Positions 35,286-46,873 of a stretch of DNA of 64,000 nt are shown one piece after another. Both the position numbers and the translations under genes were made by a program. This DNA is from Leucocoprinus leucothites (Eukaryota; Basidiomycota; Agaricomycetes; Agaricales; Agaricaceae): contig JAACJO010000009.1 in assembly GCA_013368445.1 (NCBI GenBank), positions 682,001 to 746,000 of the forward strand. Reading direction: 5' to 3'. Numbering within the stretch: the first letter of the stretch is position 1; every line of letters starts with the position of its first letter. The notes under the pieces were generated by a model. It saw only the letters and a list, made by a program, of their open reading frames with translations, was not told where the DNA came from and searched no databases.

Positions 35286-35950
35286 TGAAAAGGTAGCTGT
35301 TGGTCGGGTTCTGCCAAAGTGACATTGTCATCTACGTCTTTATATCCCCTGGAGGATTCGCTTCATGAATAATCAATGTCTTCTGCTGATGAAGACAGGA
35401 ATGGCGCGAGAGCTCACAATACTGAAATGTTCGCTGACAAAGCTGGCATAGGACAGGTGATATTTTGATGGCCTGAGTTGGATGAATTCTTACCCTCCAA
35501 CAGCTCTCTGCCTCCCAACGCTTCAGGTCGCCGTGTTTCTTGAATTCTCCATTCAAGGATGTTCGATTGCCATCGTCGCCAAACGCGTATTTTTGTCGAC
35601 ACGAAGTTATGCTCTGTGTAGCATATTTTTCCTGTGCTAATAAAAGGGGCAAAGGATTTCGGGTGGCAGTCTTACGACATCTTCTATGTTCCACTGCTTT
35701 GGCTTCTACAACTACTCATGCGTCCTCACACTCTCTTGCTAGATTCAGTCTAATATTCCGCCGGTAAAGCGCACCCTATAATGCGGCGTCCACTTGAGGT
35801 TTGCCATGTTTCTGGTTCGGGTTGGTAGTTCTCGGACGGGGCTCGGAAAACTCATCGACAAACTATAAGGGGCATAGTCTTATTTAGGAGATCTAATGAT
35901 AATCCATTACACGTCGAATGCGGTCATGTGGACATGGGGATAAAGCTAAA
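35286..35950. other. Spacer between tandem CmcJ-like genes
   Basis: A 120-codon minus-strand frame (35332-35694) contains a C-x2-C...H-x3-H pattern, but the spacing is one residue short of a C2H2 finger and it sits in the promoter position of copy 1. I treat it as chance. Confidence 0.55.
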
Positions 35951-36911
35951 CTAATCATAGAAAACCAAAGCTCTTAATTCAATCGACGCTCGGGGCGGAG
36001 CATCCTTCGGTGTAGAGGGATCTTTGAATGCGGTATGAGGGGTGAAGACGGCAACACTGCCGTCCTGAACTGAGTCGAAGCTATCAATGCTGTCAGCAAC
36101 TAGGTGGAGCCGAAGAAGAGGTGGAGAGCAAACCATTTGATAAGGACGAGTTCATCCGGAGTCATTCCACGAAGATACTTCCACTGGTGCTTAGGGTTGG
36201 GCTGGACCCCCATGGTCTCCCCTTCATGAGTAGGGAAGATCAAAGCAACCGGGTATGTATCTTTCTCTGGTACAACGCTACGATAATCGCAGAGAGCTAA
36301 CGGCCAGTCGAGCGCGGGATTGCCAATTGGTCGCCAGAGGTTGATGATCTGGAAGCGATGTTTGAGGAGCTCGGGGACTTCCTCAGCTGGAAGATGGCGG
36401 TGGACACGGTTGATCGAGGCTTTAGTTGATTGATCAACGTGTGCAAGGTTCACTGGCTGGCGACGTTCAGGGCTATCGTCCACCTCTCCAGGACGACGGA
36501 GACGCCGAGCTGAAGGAAAGGTCAGTAGCGGGCACACTGGATAGATTTCGTGGACTTACTGTGGTCGAAGAGAACGACTCGAGATGCACCGGTGAGTTCC
36601 TTAATAAGTTCAATACTTTCTGGATAGTATTCCTCCTGAACCACTTTGTCGTCGGCAAGGTTGGTGACCTTCGTCGGGCGATTGAAGTACTGGAAGCCCG
36701 CATTGTCAAGCGTATATAAGTGTTCTTTTCCGCGGACATTTTCTATTTGAACTTCATGGTCCTCTCGGAGGGTATTCCTCTCCCATGTTCCTGTCTTTGG
36801 ATCAATGACAGTCGTCTGGTAGGCGCGCGAACCATCGGGAGGGGGTAGGGAGTAGGTGATGGTAGTAGTCACAGCGCTGTCTGTAGTTGTAGTGGTAGTA
36901 GTGGTCGACAT
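35951..36911 (-). CDS. CmcJ/AsaB-like oxygenase (7-alpha-cephem-methoxylase P8-related), copy 2
   Basis: Three exons on the minus strand (36911-36560, 36509-36134, 36080-35951) give 285 residues; exons 2 and 3 have exactly the lengths of copy 1 (376 and 130 nt). The N-terminus is MST followed by a run of seven more Thr, from an ACT/ACC repeat, then ITYSLPPPDGSRAYQ. The same landmarks appear: NVRGKEHLYTLDNAGFQYF, RVVLFDH, RRLRRPGEVDD, AHVDQ, FQIINLWRPIGNPALDW, HQWKYLRGMTPDELVLIKC, TPHTAF and RASIELRALVFYD. Nothing in the catalytic pattern is missing. The pair presumably arose by tandem duplication and may have the same or neighbouring substrates in a pathway; that is inference. No signal peptide, so cytosolic. 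Confidence 0.88.
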
Positions 36912-37279
36912 GATGATATAGCGGGGCAGGATGCATACCGCATTCTCTGCCGCGCTATTTATCCTCCTGGTTCGTCTGTCTCTCAAGGTCTTGGTCCTGG
37001 GTGACGAGAGGGATGTACGAGCGGCATCCTGGTCGACGCAAGCTGCTGACAAAAGAGTATGCGGCCATCAATTACACCATACTTGTTATCGGTAAGCGGA
37101 ACTGTTGAATGCTCTTGTCAGCGGAGGCCCTGGTCCACCCATGATCGTTTCAGTTTCACTCCATGCATGGCACGCAAGAATTCGTCAAAAGCACGCAAAG
37201 AATTTATGTATGACTCAGAATACCGATTACACTGGAACAGTACGGATATATATCAGTTACGGGGTCAAAGCATCCACGA
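36912..37279. other. Intergenic, upstream of copy 2
   Basis: Promoter region of the CmcJ-like copy 2 and 3' flank of elongin C. No other feature seen. Confidence 0.6.
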
Positions 37280-37869
37280 CTAGAAGGCTTGCTTACTTTC
37301 TTGGTAATCGGCTGCTAGCAGTCTGGATTCCCACATCCCAACACCGTTCATTCAGTATCACCTTTGGAGAAAAGTAAATGTTAGCTTACAATTCTAATAC
37401 AACCTCTCGGGGAATGCGCTCCATGAACTCGTGAAGAGGAATATCCTCCTTGGGGCCGACAGTCTCATAGTATGACTTGAAGCTCATGTATTCAACCAGC
37501 TTTTCCGCAATGATAGCTCTAAATGACGACATTGTCAGGGCATGAAGGCTTACTGAGCTGAGATGATGACACATACCGTTGGCCAGACGGACAAGTCTTT
37601 GTTGCTGCTTCCGCGTAACTACCTGCAAGACGCGACCTTTATCAAACGCTGAAGTCAGAAACATAAGGGTGCTCACTTGATGTGTCCAGCATGGTCTTCA
37701 TGGTTCCGCTTGCCTTGGCGGTTTTTCTACGTACAATGAAAGAAAACCCATCGGTGCTGGTAATACGAACCCAATCATTGTCAGACACCTGCGGTTCCTC
37801 TTTTAAAAGGTGAAGATGACTGTGAATATACAAGACACACACCTGCGTATTCGACTGGCCGGATTCCAT
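37280..37869 (-). CDS. ELC1: Elongin C (Skp1/BTB-fold adaptor)
   Basis: Five exons on the minus strand (37869-37843, 37788-37677, 37622-37577, 37518-37390, 37322-37280) give 118 residues, the normal length for the family. Landmarks in order: WVRITSTDGFSFIVRRKTA, SGTMKTMLDTSSSYAEAATK, RAIIAEKLVEYMSFKSYYET, DIPLHEFMERIPREVVLELL and the closing LAADYQES. Elongin C has the BTB/POZ-like fold of Skp1 and links BC-box substrate receptors, or Ela1 in yeast, to a cullin in ubiquitin ligases; it also belongs to the elongin transcription factor. It acts in nucleus and cytosol. Intron 1 is 54 nt with no stop and in phase, so its retention would insert 18 residues after position 9. The last exon was found by the AATCCAG acceptor; without it the protein would stop before the family-typical LLLAADY. 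Confidence 0.88.
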
Positions 37870-38737
37870 TGCAAGAAGAGGTCGTGGTGGGTGAAGTCGA
37901 GGCGCGTGGTGGCCTAATTAGCCTGAAGCGGCTCGCCGGAATTGATGCCGTCAAAAGCATACTTGCTCTTCACTGTTTATTAGTGCACCCAAATCCAAGC
38001 AAAACGTGTCACTACCTGCTGTCGGATTTCTAGTCTCTGTTGAGGTTTCTGAAAAACTGGGACACCTAGCTCACCTTGGGACAAGGCCAGACGCGGGCCG
38101 GTTCTGGACAGAACCCGAATTTGCTTCTAATCTCTCACAGTGTGACCGAATGTTTCCCGGCGTCGGCGGCCGTGCCTAAGCGCTGCAAAGAGTTGTCTCT
38201 ACTTCTTGCCAGCTTCTTTCCTCCAGCATTTTACGGGCATTTCACCGCGCTGACGGCGTGTCATGGGTTATTTCTGCTGCATTGAAAACGTCTCTTGTCG
38301 GTTGGGTCGATTGTCAAAGGCTTTCATTCTACATCTTCAAACAACTCGTCTTCCTCCCAGAGCACCTATTTGGTTTCTCGAAATGATCAATTTCCCAAGG
38401 CGATAATTCGACATTGTTTGACAGTGACTTTCCAGCATGAATCCACCACAAACTGTCACTGGAGCTACCAATGGGATTATCTATCCACCTCGATCCACTG
38501 CCACTGATCCAGAAAATCTTCCCAGTCTTTGATTTGTCTCCAACGAACAAGCCCTTTATCTCCCCGTCCGAGCTTCGGACATCCACTCTCTAGGAGGCAC
38601 CATGGCTCCGTTTAGAATTCCTTTTCTCGTGATACCTCATCCTCTTGGGAACTCAACATTGCTTACCAACATTCAAAACTGGGTGATCAACAAAACTCTA
38701 AGCTATTCAAAACCTTACCACGGCGAAGGTAGTGACC
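37870..38737. other. Divergent intergenic region between elongin C and P450 no. 2
   Basis: Short frames only. A frame beginning at 38602 runs into the P450 but in the register that the 1-nt shift creates; its first part does not look like a P450 leader. Confidence 0.6.
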
Positions 38738-40760
38738 ATGTCTTTCTTCTCTACCACGTCAGTCCTATCTGCTGCCGGCCTAACTCTGGGTTGGCTGTTC
38801 TACGGTCGGCTTCAAGACCACAGACACAACCCGATGGTTTACCCTTGCCGCCAGGTCCCAGGGGGTATCCGGTTATCGATAACCTCTTGGACTTTCCCAC
38901 ATTCAAACCATGGCTAGTGTATGCTCAGTGGTCCAAGATATACGGTATGAATTCAGGTATAATCTATATTCGTATCTGACGGTAACTATAGGAGACATGA
39001 TTTATTTCAAGGTCCTTGGACAACCATTTCTTGTTCTTGACAGCTTGGAGAAGACCTACGATCTCTTTGAGAGGCGGTCATCGAACTACTCTGACCGCAC
39101 TCGCTTGCCGATGCTGAACGAATTGTCTGTACTCCTTTCACAATTAGTATATTAAACGTGAACTCAACATGAACCCAGGATGGAATGGACTTGGAACTTT
39201 GCGCTCATGCCCTACGGCACAGTGTGGAGACGCCATCGTCGTGTTTTCCACGATCATTTTCACCCAAATGTCGTTCACAAGTATCATGACATCCAAGCCG
39301 GTACGGCCCGGGCGTTCCTTCGTCAGCTCTTGAAAACCCCTGACGACTTCATGGAGCATATTCGGCAGTAGGTCATAATGTTCAAAGGTGTATCTTTACG
39401 TATTGACCCCCGACTAACCAGTACATTTGTCTCGACCATACTGAAAATTACATATGGGATGACTATCTCAGATGACGATGACTCGTATGTAAGGACGGCC
39501 GAGATAGCCCTTGCCAGTCTTGCAGAAGCCGGCCACCCAGGATCCTTCTTGGTTGATTTATTCCCCGTTATGAAGTATATCCCTTCGTGGGTCCCAGGCG
39601 CTGGATGGAAGAGAAAGGCCAACTACTGGCGTCAGATTGGCAAGATGTTTGTCAGCATGCCATGGGACTTTGTCAAAGAACGAATGGTTTGAAGATTTAT
39701 CCTTCCATTCACAATAACGCTAACTGTACGAACAGAAAGAAGGCACAGCGGAACCATGCGTGGCAACAGCTCTTCTCGAGAAGATACCGGACGAGAACTC
39801 GCCTAACCGGCAGGATGACGAACTTTTGGCTCGCAATGTTTGTGCATTGTCTTTTGCTGGTAAGCCTATCCCCTATGTGACTGATACATGGTGTTGAACG
39901 CTTGCAGGTGGTGCTGATACAGTGAGACCCGGCGCAACCCACCCAGTCTAACTCTAGCTCATGAAACCTCTAAGACCGTTTCAACGGTGCAATCCTATTT
40001 CATGGCAATGGCCCTCCATCCAGAGGTGCAGAAGAAAGCGCAAGAGGAGCTCGACAGAGTCCTTGGTGGCCGATTACCTGAGTTTAACGATCGGCCGAAC
40101 CTCCCCTACATCAATGCAATGGTGAAAGAATCAATGAGATGGCAGGTCGTTACACCACTCGGTGCGTACCTGCAATCTACACAACGTTTAGAATTTGACG
40201 CTTTCTTCACCTTTAGCCGTAGCTCATATGGTTTCGGAGGCAGACGAGTACAATGGGTATTACATCCCTAAAGGTACTATCATCATTGGGAATGCCTGGC
40301 ACGTCATTTAGTCCGTCAATTGGGCATATTAGCTAAAGTATCCCATCTAGGTCGATCTTACACGACCCAGAGGCCTACAAGGACCCACTCGCGTACAACC
40401 CGGAGCGGTTCCTCAAAGACGGAAAGATTGACCGGACAGTTCGCGATCCAACCGTAGCGTCCTTCGGCTTTGGAAGGAGGATCTGCCCTGGAAGGTTTTT
40501 GGCTGAGGATTCCATGTTCATCCTCATATCCCACATTTTGAGCGTGTACGATATCCGACCTGGGTTGGACAAGGACGGAAAAGAAATACCAATCAAACCT
40601 GAGATGACAAACGGGCTGCTTTCGTATGTTTCTTCGTTGGTTTCTTGTATGTTGACTGACAAATATACTGGTCAGGTATCCTGAACCATTCACATGCAGG
40701 ATTACGCCTCGATCCATTGAGGCTGAAAAGCTGATCCGCAACTCCGGTCTCATGGATTAA
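38738..40760 (+). CDS. Cytochrome P450 no. 2, frame broken in the first exon
   Basis: Ten exons (38738-38944, 38992-39124, 39179-39367, 39422-39686, 39736-39859, 39908-39921, 39975-40161, 40217-40298, 40351-40623, 40676-40760). All lengths equal those of P450 no. 3 except exon 1, which is 207 rather than 208 nt. The ATG at 38738 gives the expected anchor ([20 protein letters not shown], then [11 protein letters not shown]), but one base is missing after the CCC at 38830-38832, and the hinge [13 protein letters not shown] lies in the next register. The rest is intact: [14 protein letters not shown] from the 14-nt exon, KESMRW, NPERF and [12 protein letters not shown]. The donor after exon 8 is GC (TG|GCACGT) where no. 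3 has GT. With one base restored it would be 519 residues. It may be a young pseudogene, or the indel may be an assembly error. Confidence 0.88.
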
Positions 40761-43700
40761 AGTATCATGTAGAAAACATGACCATATTCATAAAATACTT
40801 CAACCCTTAGTTATATTCTCCCGGAACTGTTCTCCTTCGTTTTGCTTACGTTTTTATGTTTAACTGTGAAGCCTTCGGTGTTCTGAATCAAACACCAAGC
40901 TTCGGACATCTTTGGTAACGTGGTTTGTCTGAAAATACCTGTTGGTTTGTGCAGCACCGCACAACCCCCGTCCTTCTTACAGGAACCCATTTGGGGGCTG
41001 GGTGGGGCATATTATCACCGTAGTCAACAATGCAATAATATCATTCATATATTGTCCAACAGTGTTTTGTGCTGGGAGCTTTGCATTTGTGTGATGGCCC
41101 TATATCCTGGAACTGATACCACAAGTACCCTAGGTTATATTGTGATCAGTAGCGTGCTGAATCTCCAGCCAAGTAAATCCGAGGCTGCTGCACCCCAAGC
41201 AATTGAAAGTGTAAGGTGCGCTATATCGTCGGGACTCTGAGCATTGATGTAGTAGTATTCATTCCTCGAGATATCACGCAGAACATGAGGGGTGTTCAAG
41301 TACCGATTCACCCATCGCTGGGAATATACTTGCATCGATGAACTATCAAGTTGACACAGCACTAAGCTCCAGCAGGATCAGATTCTTAGTAGCGTAGCAA
41401 CTTTCTGCGGAAGTTATTGTGTGCCCTCGTGGCTCCCAAAGAGGGTCACGGTAATTTGATGATCATTAGCTTTCTGGAGGTTGTAGCTGTCAAGTTTGAA
41501 CTTGCGTTTTGGAATTCGGGGTATCCATTAAGTTGAGAGAATGGGTCAACCGATGGCAATTAGTGGTTTGAGCGCAAACGACTCAGCTTTTCACTCAACA
41601 CTATTTCCTGGTGCCGCTTCGGTCATCTCCTCTTATCAGGACAATAGCCAGCTGCAGGCTACATTTGATTTCAGGAGACATGCCCTCTATCCTAGTGCCA
41701 CCAGCAATTGTCTTTCTCGTTCACTACTCTCGTTCTGACTATATTTGATATCAAGCCCAGGCTGACTGAGTGCGGAAATGAAGGCCATCTCCCAGAACCG
41801 GACGCCACTAATCGCTGTTGAGTGGCTGATGTCGTGTGTATCTTCGCAGTCTCTCTCGTGAAACAGTGTACGATCGGGTTCTGGCCTCTCGGGGACTCAT
41901 ATCAATTACTACCTTACCATGCCTGGTTAAAGCACGTTTAAAGGCTGCAGGACAAAACGCATTGAACGCTAAATTAGACCAGTGGCGAGAAATATATCCC
42001 CGGTTTTCCTATCTTTTCGGTGTCGGTTATCTACTAGGATTACCGCTTCAAAAAAAAATGACTTCGACCGACCTTGTCGCGCACACGAGCGGGTAGCCGA
42101 AGGAGCGCTTAAATATTCCCCTTGACCCAGATCCTCGAGGCATTCAGGGTTCGATCATGATCAAGCGAACCCGAAGCCTCGATGCGCCCTTCTTTCCTTT
42201 TTAGTATTTGTTTTCTGGCATAGCGATCCGAAAAGACATCACTCGTATTCAGGGACGAACGACGACCCTCGCCACTTGTGTGATGGTTTGAACAAAAGAG
42301 GAGTATGTATGTATAGCGGAGCCGTTCTGCCTCGAGGTAAAGGTGCGGTGGACTCCAGTGGTGTACTATTGGGCCTATTTGTCGGGTTACCGGGAGCGTT
42401 TTAACTGCTAGATCACAATCTGAGAGTTAGGGACTATGGTATCTCAACTGACTTGTTGTGAGGTGGATCTCAGCTGGGTCAAGGGTTTTGTGGGTACTGG
42501 ACCTCAAGTAATTTACAATGTGTTGTGGAAACAGTGGACCCTCATCGTAGCCACAGATTGAAGCTGCTGAGCCACTCAAAAATTTAGCGACACCCAATCC
42601 GGCGTTCTTGACATACAACGGTACATGGAATTTATCCAAGTATAGACTCCGCCACAGGTCTGTCAGTGTCGGGTTTATCGCATTTTGGCGGCTCTTTACA
42701 CCACAGGGCGAGCTGCTATCCTCGTGTCCGCGGCATGGTATTTCGGTTCATAGAGGTGCACTGGGCAGGACCCCGGGGTTACCATGTTTGTCATCGCAAA
42801 AGGCAGCAAGTTCGGAAGCGGGAACAGGGCTTTGGAACCGATATCTCATTATTGATAGTAGTATACCGTGATGTACTCCCCTCCCCCACAATGCTGTTTC
42901 ACTTCCTCGAAGGGATATCCGAAATGCGTAAAGAGTGTGTTGCGTAGCATATGCCTTCTGCGCCCATCTTTTAAGCTTAAACCCTCAATACCTTCCCAGG
43001 TTGAGCATTACGATCGCTCTTCGGTAGGTGTTATAGGCATGGTGATTGCTGCAGTCGGCTAGAATTCGCTATACCCACTGGTCAAGCTTGAAAGCTTATT
43101 TATTAGGTTGGTACTCAGCGGTGACTATCAGGACTCCTTTCGAGCCTTGTGCATTCCTGAGATGGTATATAGCCCTGAGATTGATCTATCTTCCAGCTTG
43201 TTGCCTCGAGGAGTTGTCGTGTTACTAGCCATACTAGGAGGGGTAGCAGAACTACTAGAGAAGTATCAGGGTCGATTTGTTGAAGTGACGGGGAACTCGA
43301 GAATACGCCCATCTGGTGTAAATGAATACACCACTGTGTTCGGGAATGCGTGTGCCTGCTTGTCAAGACTCTTTCCAGATGGCGCGCGCTCTGAGCCTAA
43401 GGGAACGATTGATTTCTTTTTGCAGACTCGGAGAGAATAAAGTCGGGATTATTAGAAAGGATTATTGGAGATGATGCCTCGAGGCTGGGACTTATGCTTA
43501 GGTTAAAACGGACCGTTGTTGCGATGTATATAGCATTCTAGGTTTTTCTGAGTAGAAAAGTCCCTATTCTTGTAGCGCGTGGTTGAATAGCACAATGTTC
43601 ATCATCAGGCAATGATGCATGAAGTTCATTGCTGAATGATTCGCAGGCATGCCACAATTCATATCTCGTCGAATGTGACCTACAATTGTATTCGACTGTG

Positions 43701-45319
43701 CACGATACGTGTGTTCGTCGAGCTTGATCCTCGATTGGTATCCTATTATTGTACGAAGGTTATTGGACGGATTATCTCTATCTACTAGGGGGAGCAAGCT
43801 TGAGTAATTTAATCTCTCTGATCTCATCATTGGATCTTCGTGTTCTATAAGCCTTGTCGGGGTATAGCCGACTTTCTGTGTATCATGTTGTCATCCATTC
43901 ATGAGCAACTCAACAAGCTTACGGGTTCACATTCGGATAAGTAATGTAGTATACTTGTGCATCTCGTCCTGATAAACATCCACCTACGAATCTGATTTCC
44001 GCGGTGTACCGTGTACCGTGTTGATTCCGGCGGTACTCGAGTAGACAGATAGCTGCTTTGCAGTCCGTATTTGACTAGGATATCAGAACTTCGGCCGTAG
44101 CGCGCGGTAGTTCTCTAGACCCTACAACGTGTTTTCTTTTCTTAGCCTGAGCTTCGTTCGCTCGTGGGATGTGATAAGAAGAAGAGTAGTCTATTGGAAT
44201 AGAGCTCAGTGAGAAGGGAATGTGGAGGTGTCGGGCTTGTGTTCAAGAACCAGTTGGGGGCAAGGAACATGAGGCTAATGACGCCTGCGGCGGAAATGTA
44301 ATCAATAACCACTCAATTAAAGTGAATACTACAGTATACAATCCCCGCATAAGTTGAAATTGGCTCTTGATATGAAGAGGTTATAGTATTGGATCAACGC
44401 TGAAGCGGGGAAGGACACGAGGGGAATGGCTGGTGTGGCTGCTTCAGCCATTTCCAAGTGAGATGGGATTGGAAAGGGACGTTACTAGATTTGGGTAATA
44501 TTGTCGGGGAATACCACAGGCGTATATCAACGTAAGAGTGTGTGTCAATGACGACGATGGATTCTCTCCGCTAGGATAGGAAACAAGAAGACATGTTGTT
44601 CTCCCCCCTGATGAAAACTCAAACTCAAACAGGAAAAAGGCGGTGAGTAGTGGAGAGTTGAAAATTTTAATCATATCATATCATTACATACAGGATTGAT
44701 GTGTTGAAAGAGATATGATGATCACATCACTACAATCAGAGATGTAAAACGACCAGAAGATTGGTATGTTTATCTTTGTCTTTGTAGATTCCGTTTCGTA
44801 TCGCTATGTCATCAATTGTGTGTATTTATATTCTCTCAGTGGGTAAATTGACTCGTTTCTGGTGTCGGCCGCTCGGTTATTGAGACGGCTGCTTGCCTCA
44901 TTGCAAGGGTTGAGGACTAGAAGTAATGAAAGGAGTTTTGTAGATATGGAGAGATTACGGGATTGCGGTTGTAGGGAGCATCTTGGCAGGAATAGTTGAC
45001 CGAGTCCCCGTATCATTTACTAGTGAGGGATGAAAGTCTCCAGATAGTAAATTTCGGTTTTGGAGCATTGACGACTTCCAGGAACGGAAAAGAAAGTGAA
45101 GGGGTGTAATTTATTTATTAGGTCTCCGTGCTCGAAAGTTCCAAGGGAAACCGGGGTCCTTTAATTTACTGGAGAATGGCGAAAAGGAGTTCTGCAGTGA
45201 CAGAGATTGGAAGTTCACATTCTCCTGTTCCGTACATTTGGCCTCCAACAAGTTGGTAGAAGGTTCGAAGAAAGTGCAGTAGATAACGAGGAACATCATT
45301 TCAGAAGGGAATCCAAAAT
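40761..45319. other. Gene-poor 4.5 kb
   Basis: No gene is supported. A 110-codon plus-strand frame at 43108-43440 looks weakly coding (PEMVYSPEIDLSSSLLPRG) but matches nothing I know. At 42660-42890 pieces such as YRILAALYTTGRAAILV and SLLIVVYRD recall loops of DUF6533-type membrane proteins in different frames, possibly a decayed copy. No transposon ends or tRNA seen. Confidence 0.5.
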
Positions 45320-46595
45320 GTGAGAGGGGCACTCATTGGTTCAGGGCTTTGGGCTGCGCTCACGCATAATGTCCTCGGGTATTCGCTGAATTGTCATAAT
45401 CCGGTGTGTCTTTCATTTCCGTGTCGTGCATTATTCGCCAGCGTGCATCCCACTGCATTGTGGGTCATATCATGCGTCGAGGAGTTTCTGGAACAATCAA
45501 GAGAAGATGGGTGGCGGAAATGTGTAAGAACGTTTATATATCGGAGTTGGTGGATGGCGGATAACGAACAGCCCTCGGGCAGCAGTTGACTAACGATGGC
45601 CGGGTGAGAGGCTTGTTCCGAGAGTTCTGGAAGCTGATCAGGATTTCAGGATATGAGATAGAGAATGCTATGTTGGTGATACGATTATGTTGTGCGCAGT
45701 GCTATGCGGCACATAGTCGCTGTTTTGCGCAGGACTTGAGTAAATCAGCTTTAAGTGACTGATCAAGCAGAGGCTGTGTGGGTGCTCGATTGATCGTGAT
45801 GATCTTGGCCCGACGCCGCCACACGACCCTGTTTTGAAAATTGATTGATCAGTTGTTGTTCTTAGTGTTACGGACTCCTGGCACCGCTGTCCAACGTAGT
45901 GTCTGATCGTTGAGCCAAGCATAGTCTAGAGGCCTTGGAAACAGTCTAGCGTTATCTCATCGGGGCCATAGCGCACTGCGGCGACACGAAAAAGCTTTCC
46001 ATCGAAGGTCCGATTATGAACGGCATACTCGGGCACGGTCTAGATCCGGCATCGGTGTTGCTGGAGACGACGGGAAGGGAGCTGACGCGTCCACCTGGAG
46101 ACGGTATGTCATGTCCACAGTGATCCATAATTTGTGGTGGCGTATGACTGTACAGTTTTTGAAACCCACGAATGTTGTGGTAACAACACCGGCACAACGA
46201 GATCAATAGCAGGGACAGGCGCAGTAGCGCCAGCGCCATCAGATACAAAAAGTTTTTTCTGGCTTATGAATAGAATTGCTCTCAAAGCGAAAAATGGAAG
46301 AGGATGTAAGCGGGTGAGAAATCTCCGAGCGCAGGCTGCAATACTGGGAGCGGAGTGCGCCTGCAGCCTGCCTGGGGCGGGAGAGTGTGTTCTTATCGAT
46401 GGTCGATGGTGCTGGACGGTGTTCCAAAAGAGACGAGTTCTGGTGGATAAACGCGCGCCTGGTGGTGATCGGGGTGGACGGGGTCCTGGGACGGAGCGAT
46501 GTCGGAAGAAAGAGTGTAACCGAAAAAGGCAAAATGCGTGGGAAGACTCCGCTGAACATGACACGAGGTACGTTGAGGAGGTGACTCGGGAATAG
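45320..46595 (+). CDS. Unrecognised multi-exon gene, partly resolved
   Basis: Several segments on the plus strand read as exons with compatible phases: one ending at 45521 (CVEEFLEQSREDGWRK), one at 45572-45675 (LGQQLTNDGRVRGLFREFW, then LIRISGYEIENAML), one at 45950-46103 (RYLIGAIAHCGDTKKLSIEG, then GILGHGLDPASVLLETTG) and a last one at 46156-46595 ending in a basic, Arg/Lys-rich tail. The intron between 45521 and 45572 is 50 nt. Between 45676 and 45949 one or two small exons remain unplaced; candidates are SIDRDDLGPTPPHDP near 45785-45825 and YGLLAPLSN near 45870-45895. The start codon is not certain. I cannot assign a family, and the product has no clear signal peptide. The alternative is a decayed gene. 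Confidence 0.42.
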
Positions 46596-46767
46596 CCTGG
46601 GCAGAAAAGAGAGAAAAAAAGAGGCAGAAAAAGAGGACAAAGGGAGTCAATCTGCGATGAATCTGGGCGATTCTGCGCCGATCTGGGTGATTTGAGGCAG
46701 AAACGTGGTAGTAGGGCAAAGGGAGGAGGACTGAATAGCAGGGTTTCCGCTTGTGGATGACGTATAG

Positions 46768-46778
46768 TATATATATAA
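46768..46778 (+). promoter_or_regulatory. TATA box of the RING-finger gene
   Basis: TATATATATAA, about 96 nt upstream of the ATG at 46874. Confidence 0.55.
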
Positions 46779-46873
46779 CGGACTGATGGCTCTGGGTTTT
46801 GAAATTTCCCCTTCGCCCTGCTTCACTCACCTGCATTCCCCACCTAGAGAGGTGCTTTTCACCGGCTGGCACC

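Noticed and set aside
35332..35694. 120-codon frame with a C-x2-C...H-x3-H pattern, a possible C2H2 zinc finger
   Set aside because: The spacing between the second Cys and first His is one residue short, it overlaps the expected promoter of CmcJ-like copy 1, and it has no partner exons.
38602..38979. Alternative P450 no. 2 start at 38602 in the frame of the catalytic domain
   Set aside because: Its first 75 residues do not resemble a P450 anchor, whereas the other frame from 38738 matches the anchor of P450 no. 3 exactly up to the missing base.
41085..41150. Plus-strand reading VMALYPGTDTTSTLG resembling a P450 helix-I motif
   Set aside because: No other P450 motif surrounds it, the order of pieces does not match P450s no. 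1-3, and stops follow soon; treated as chance.
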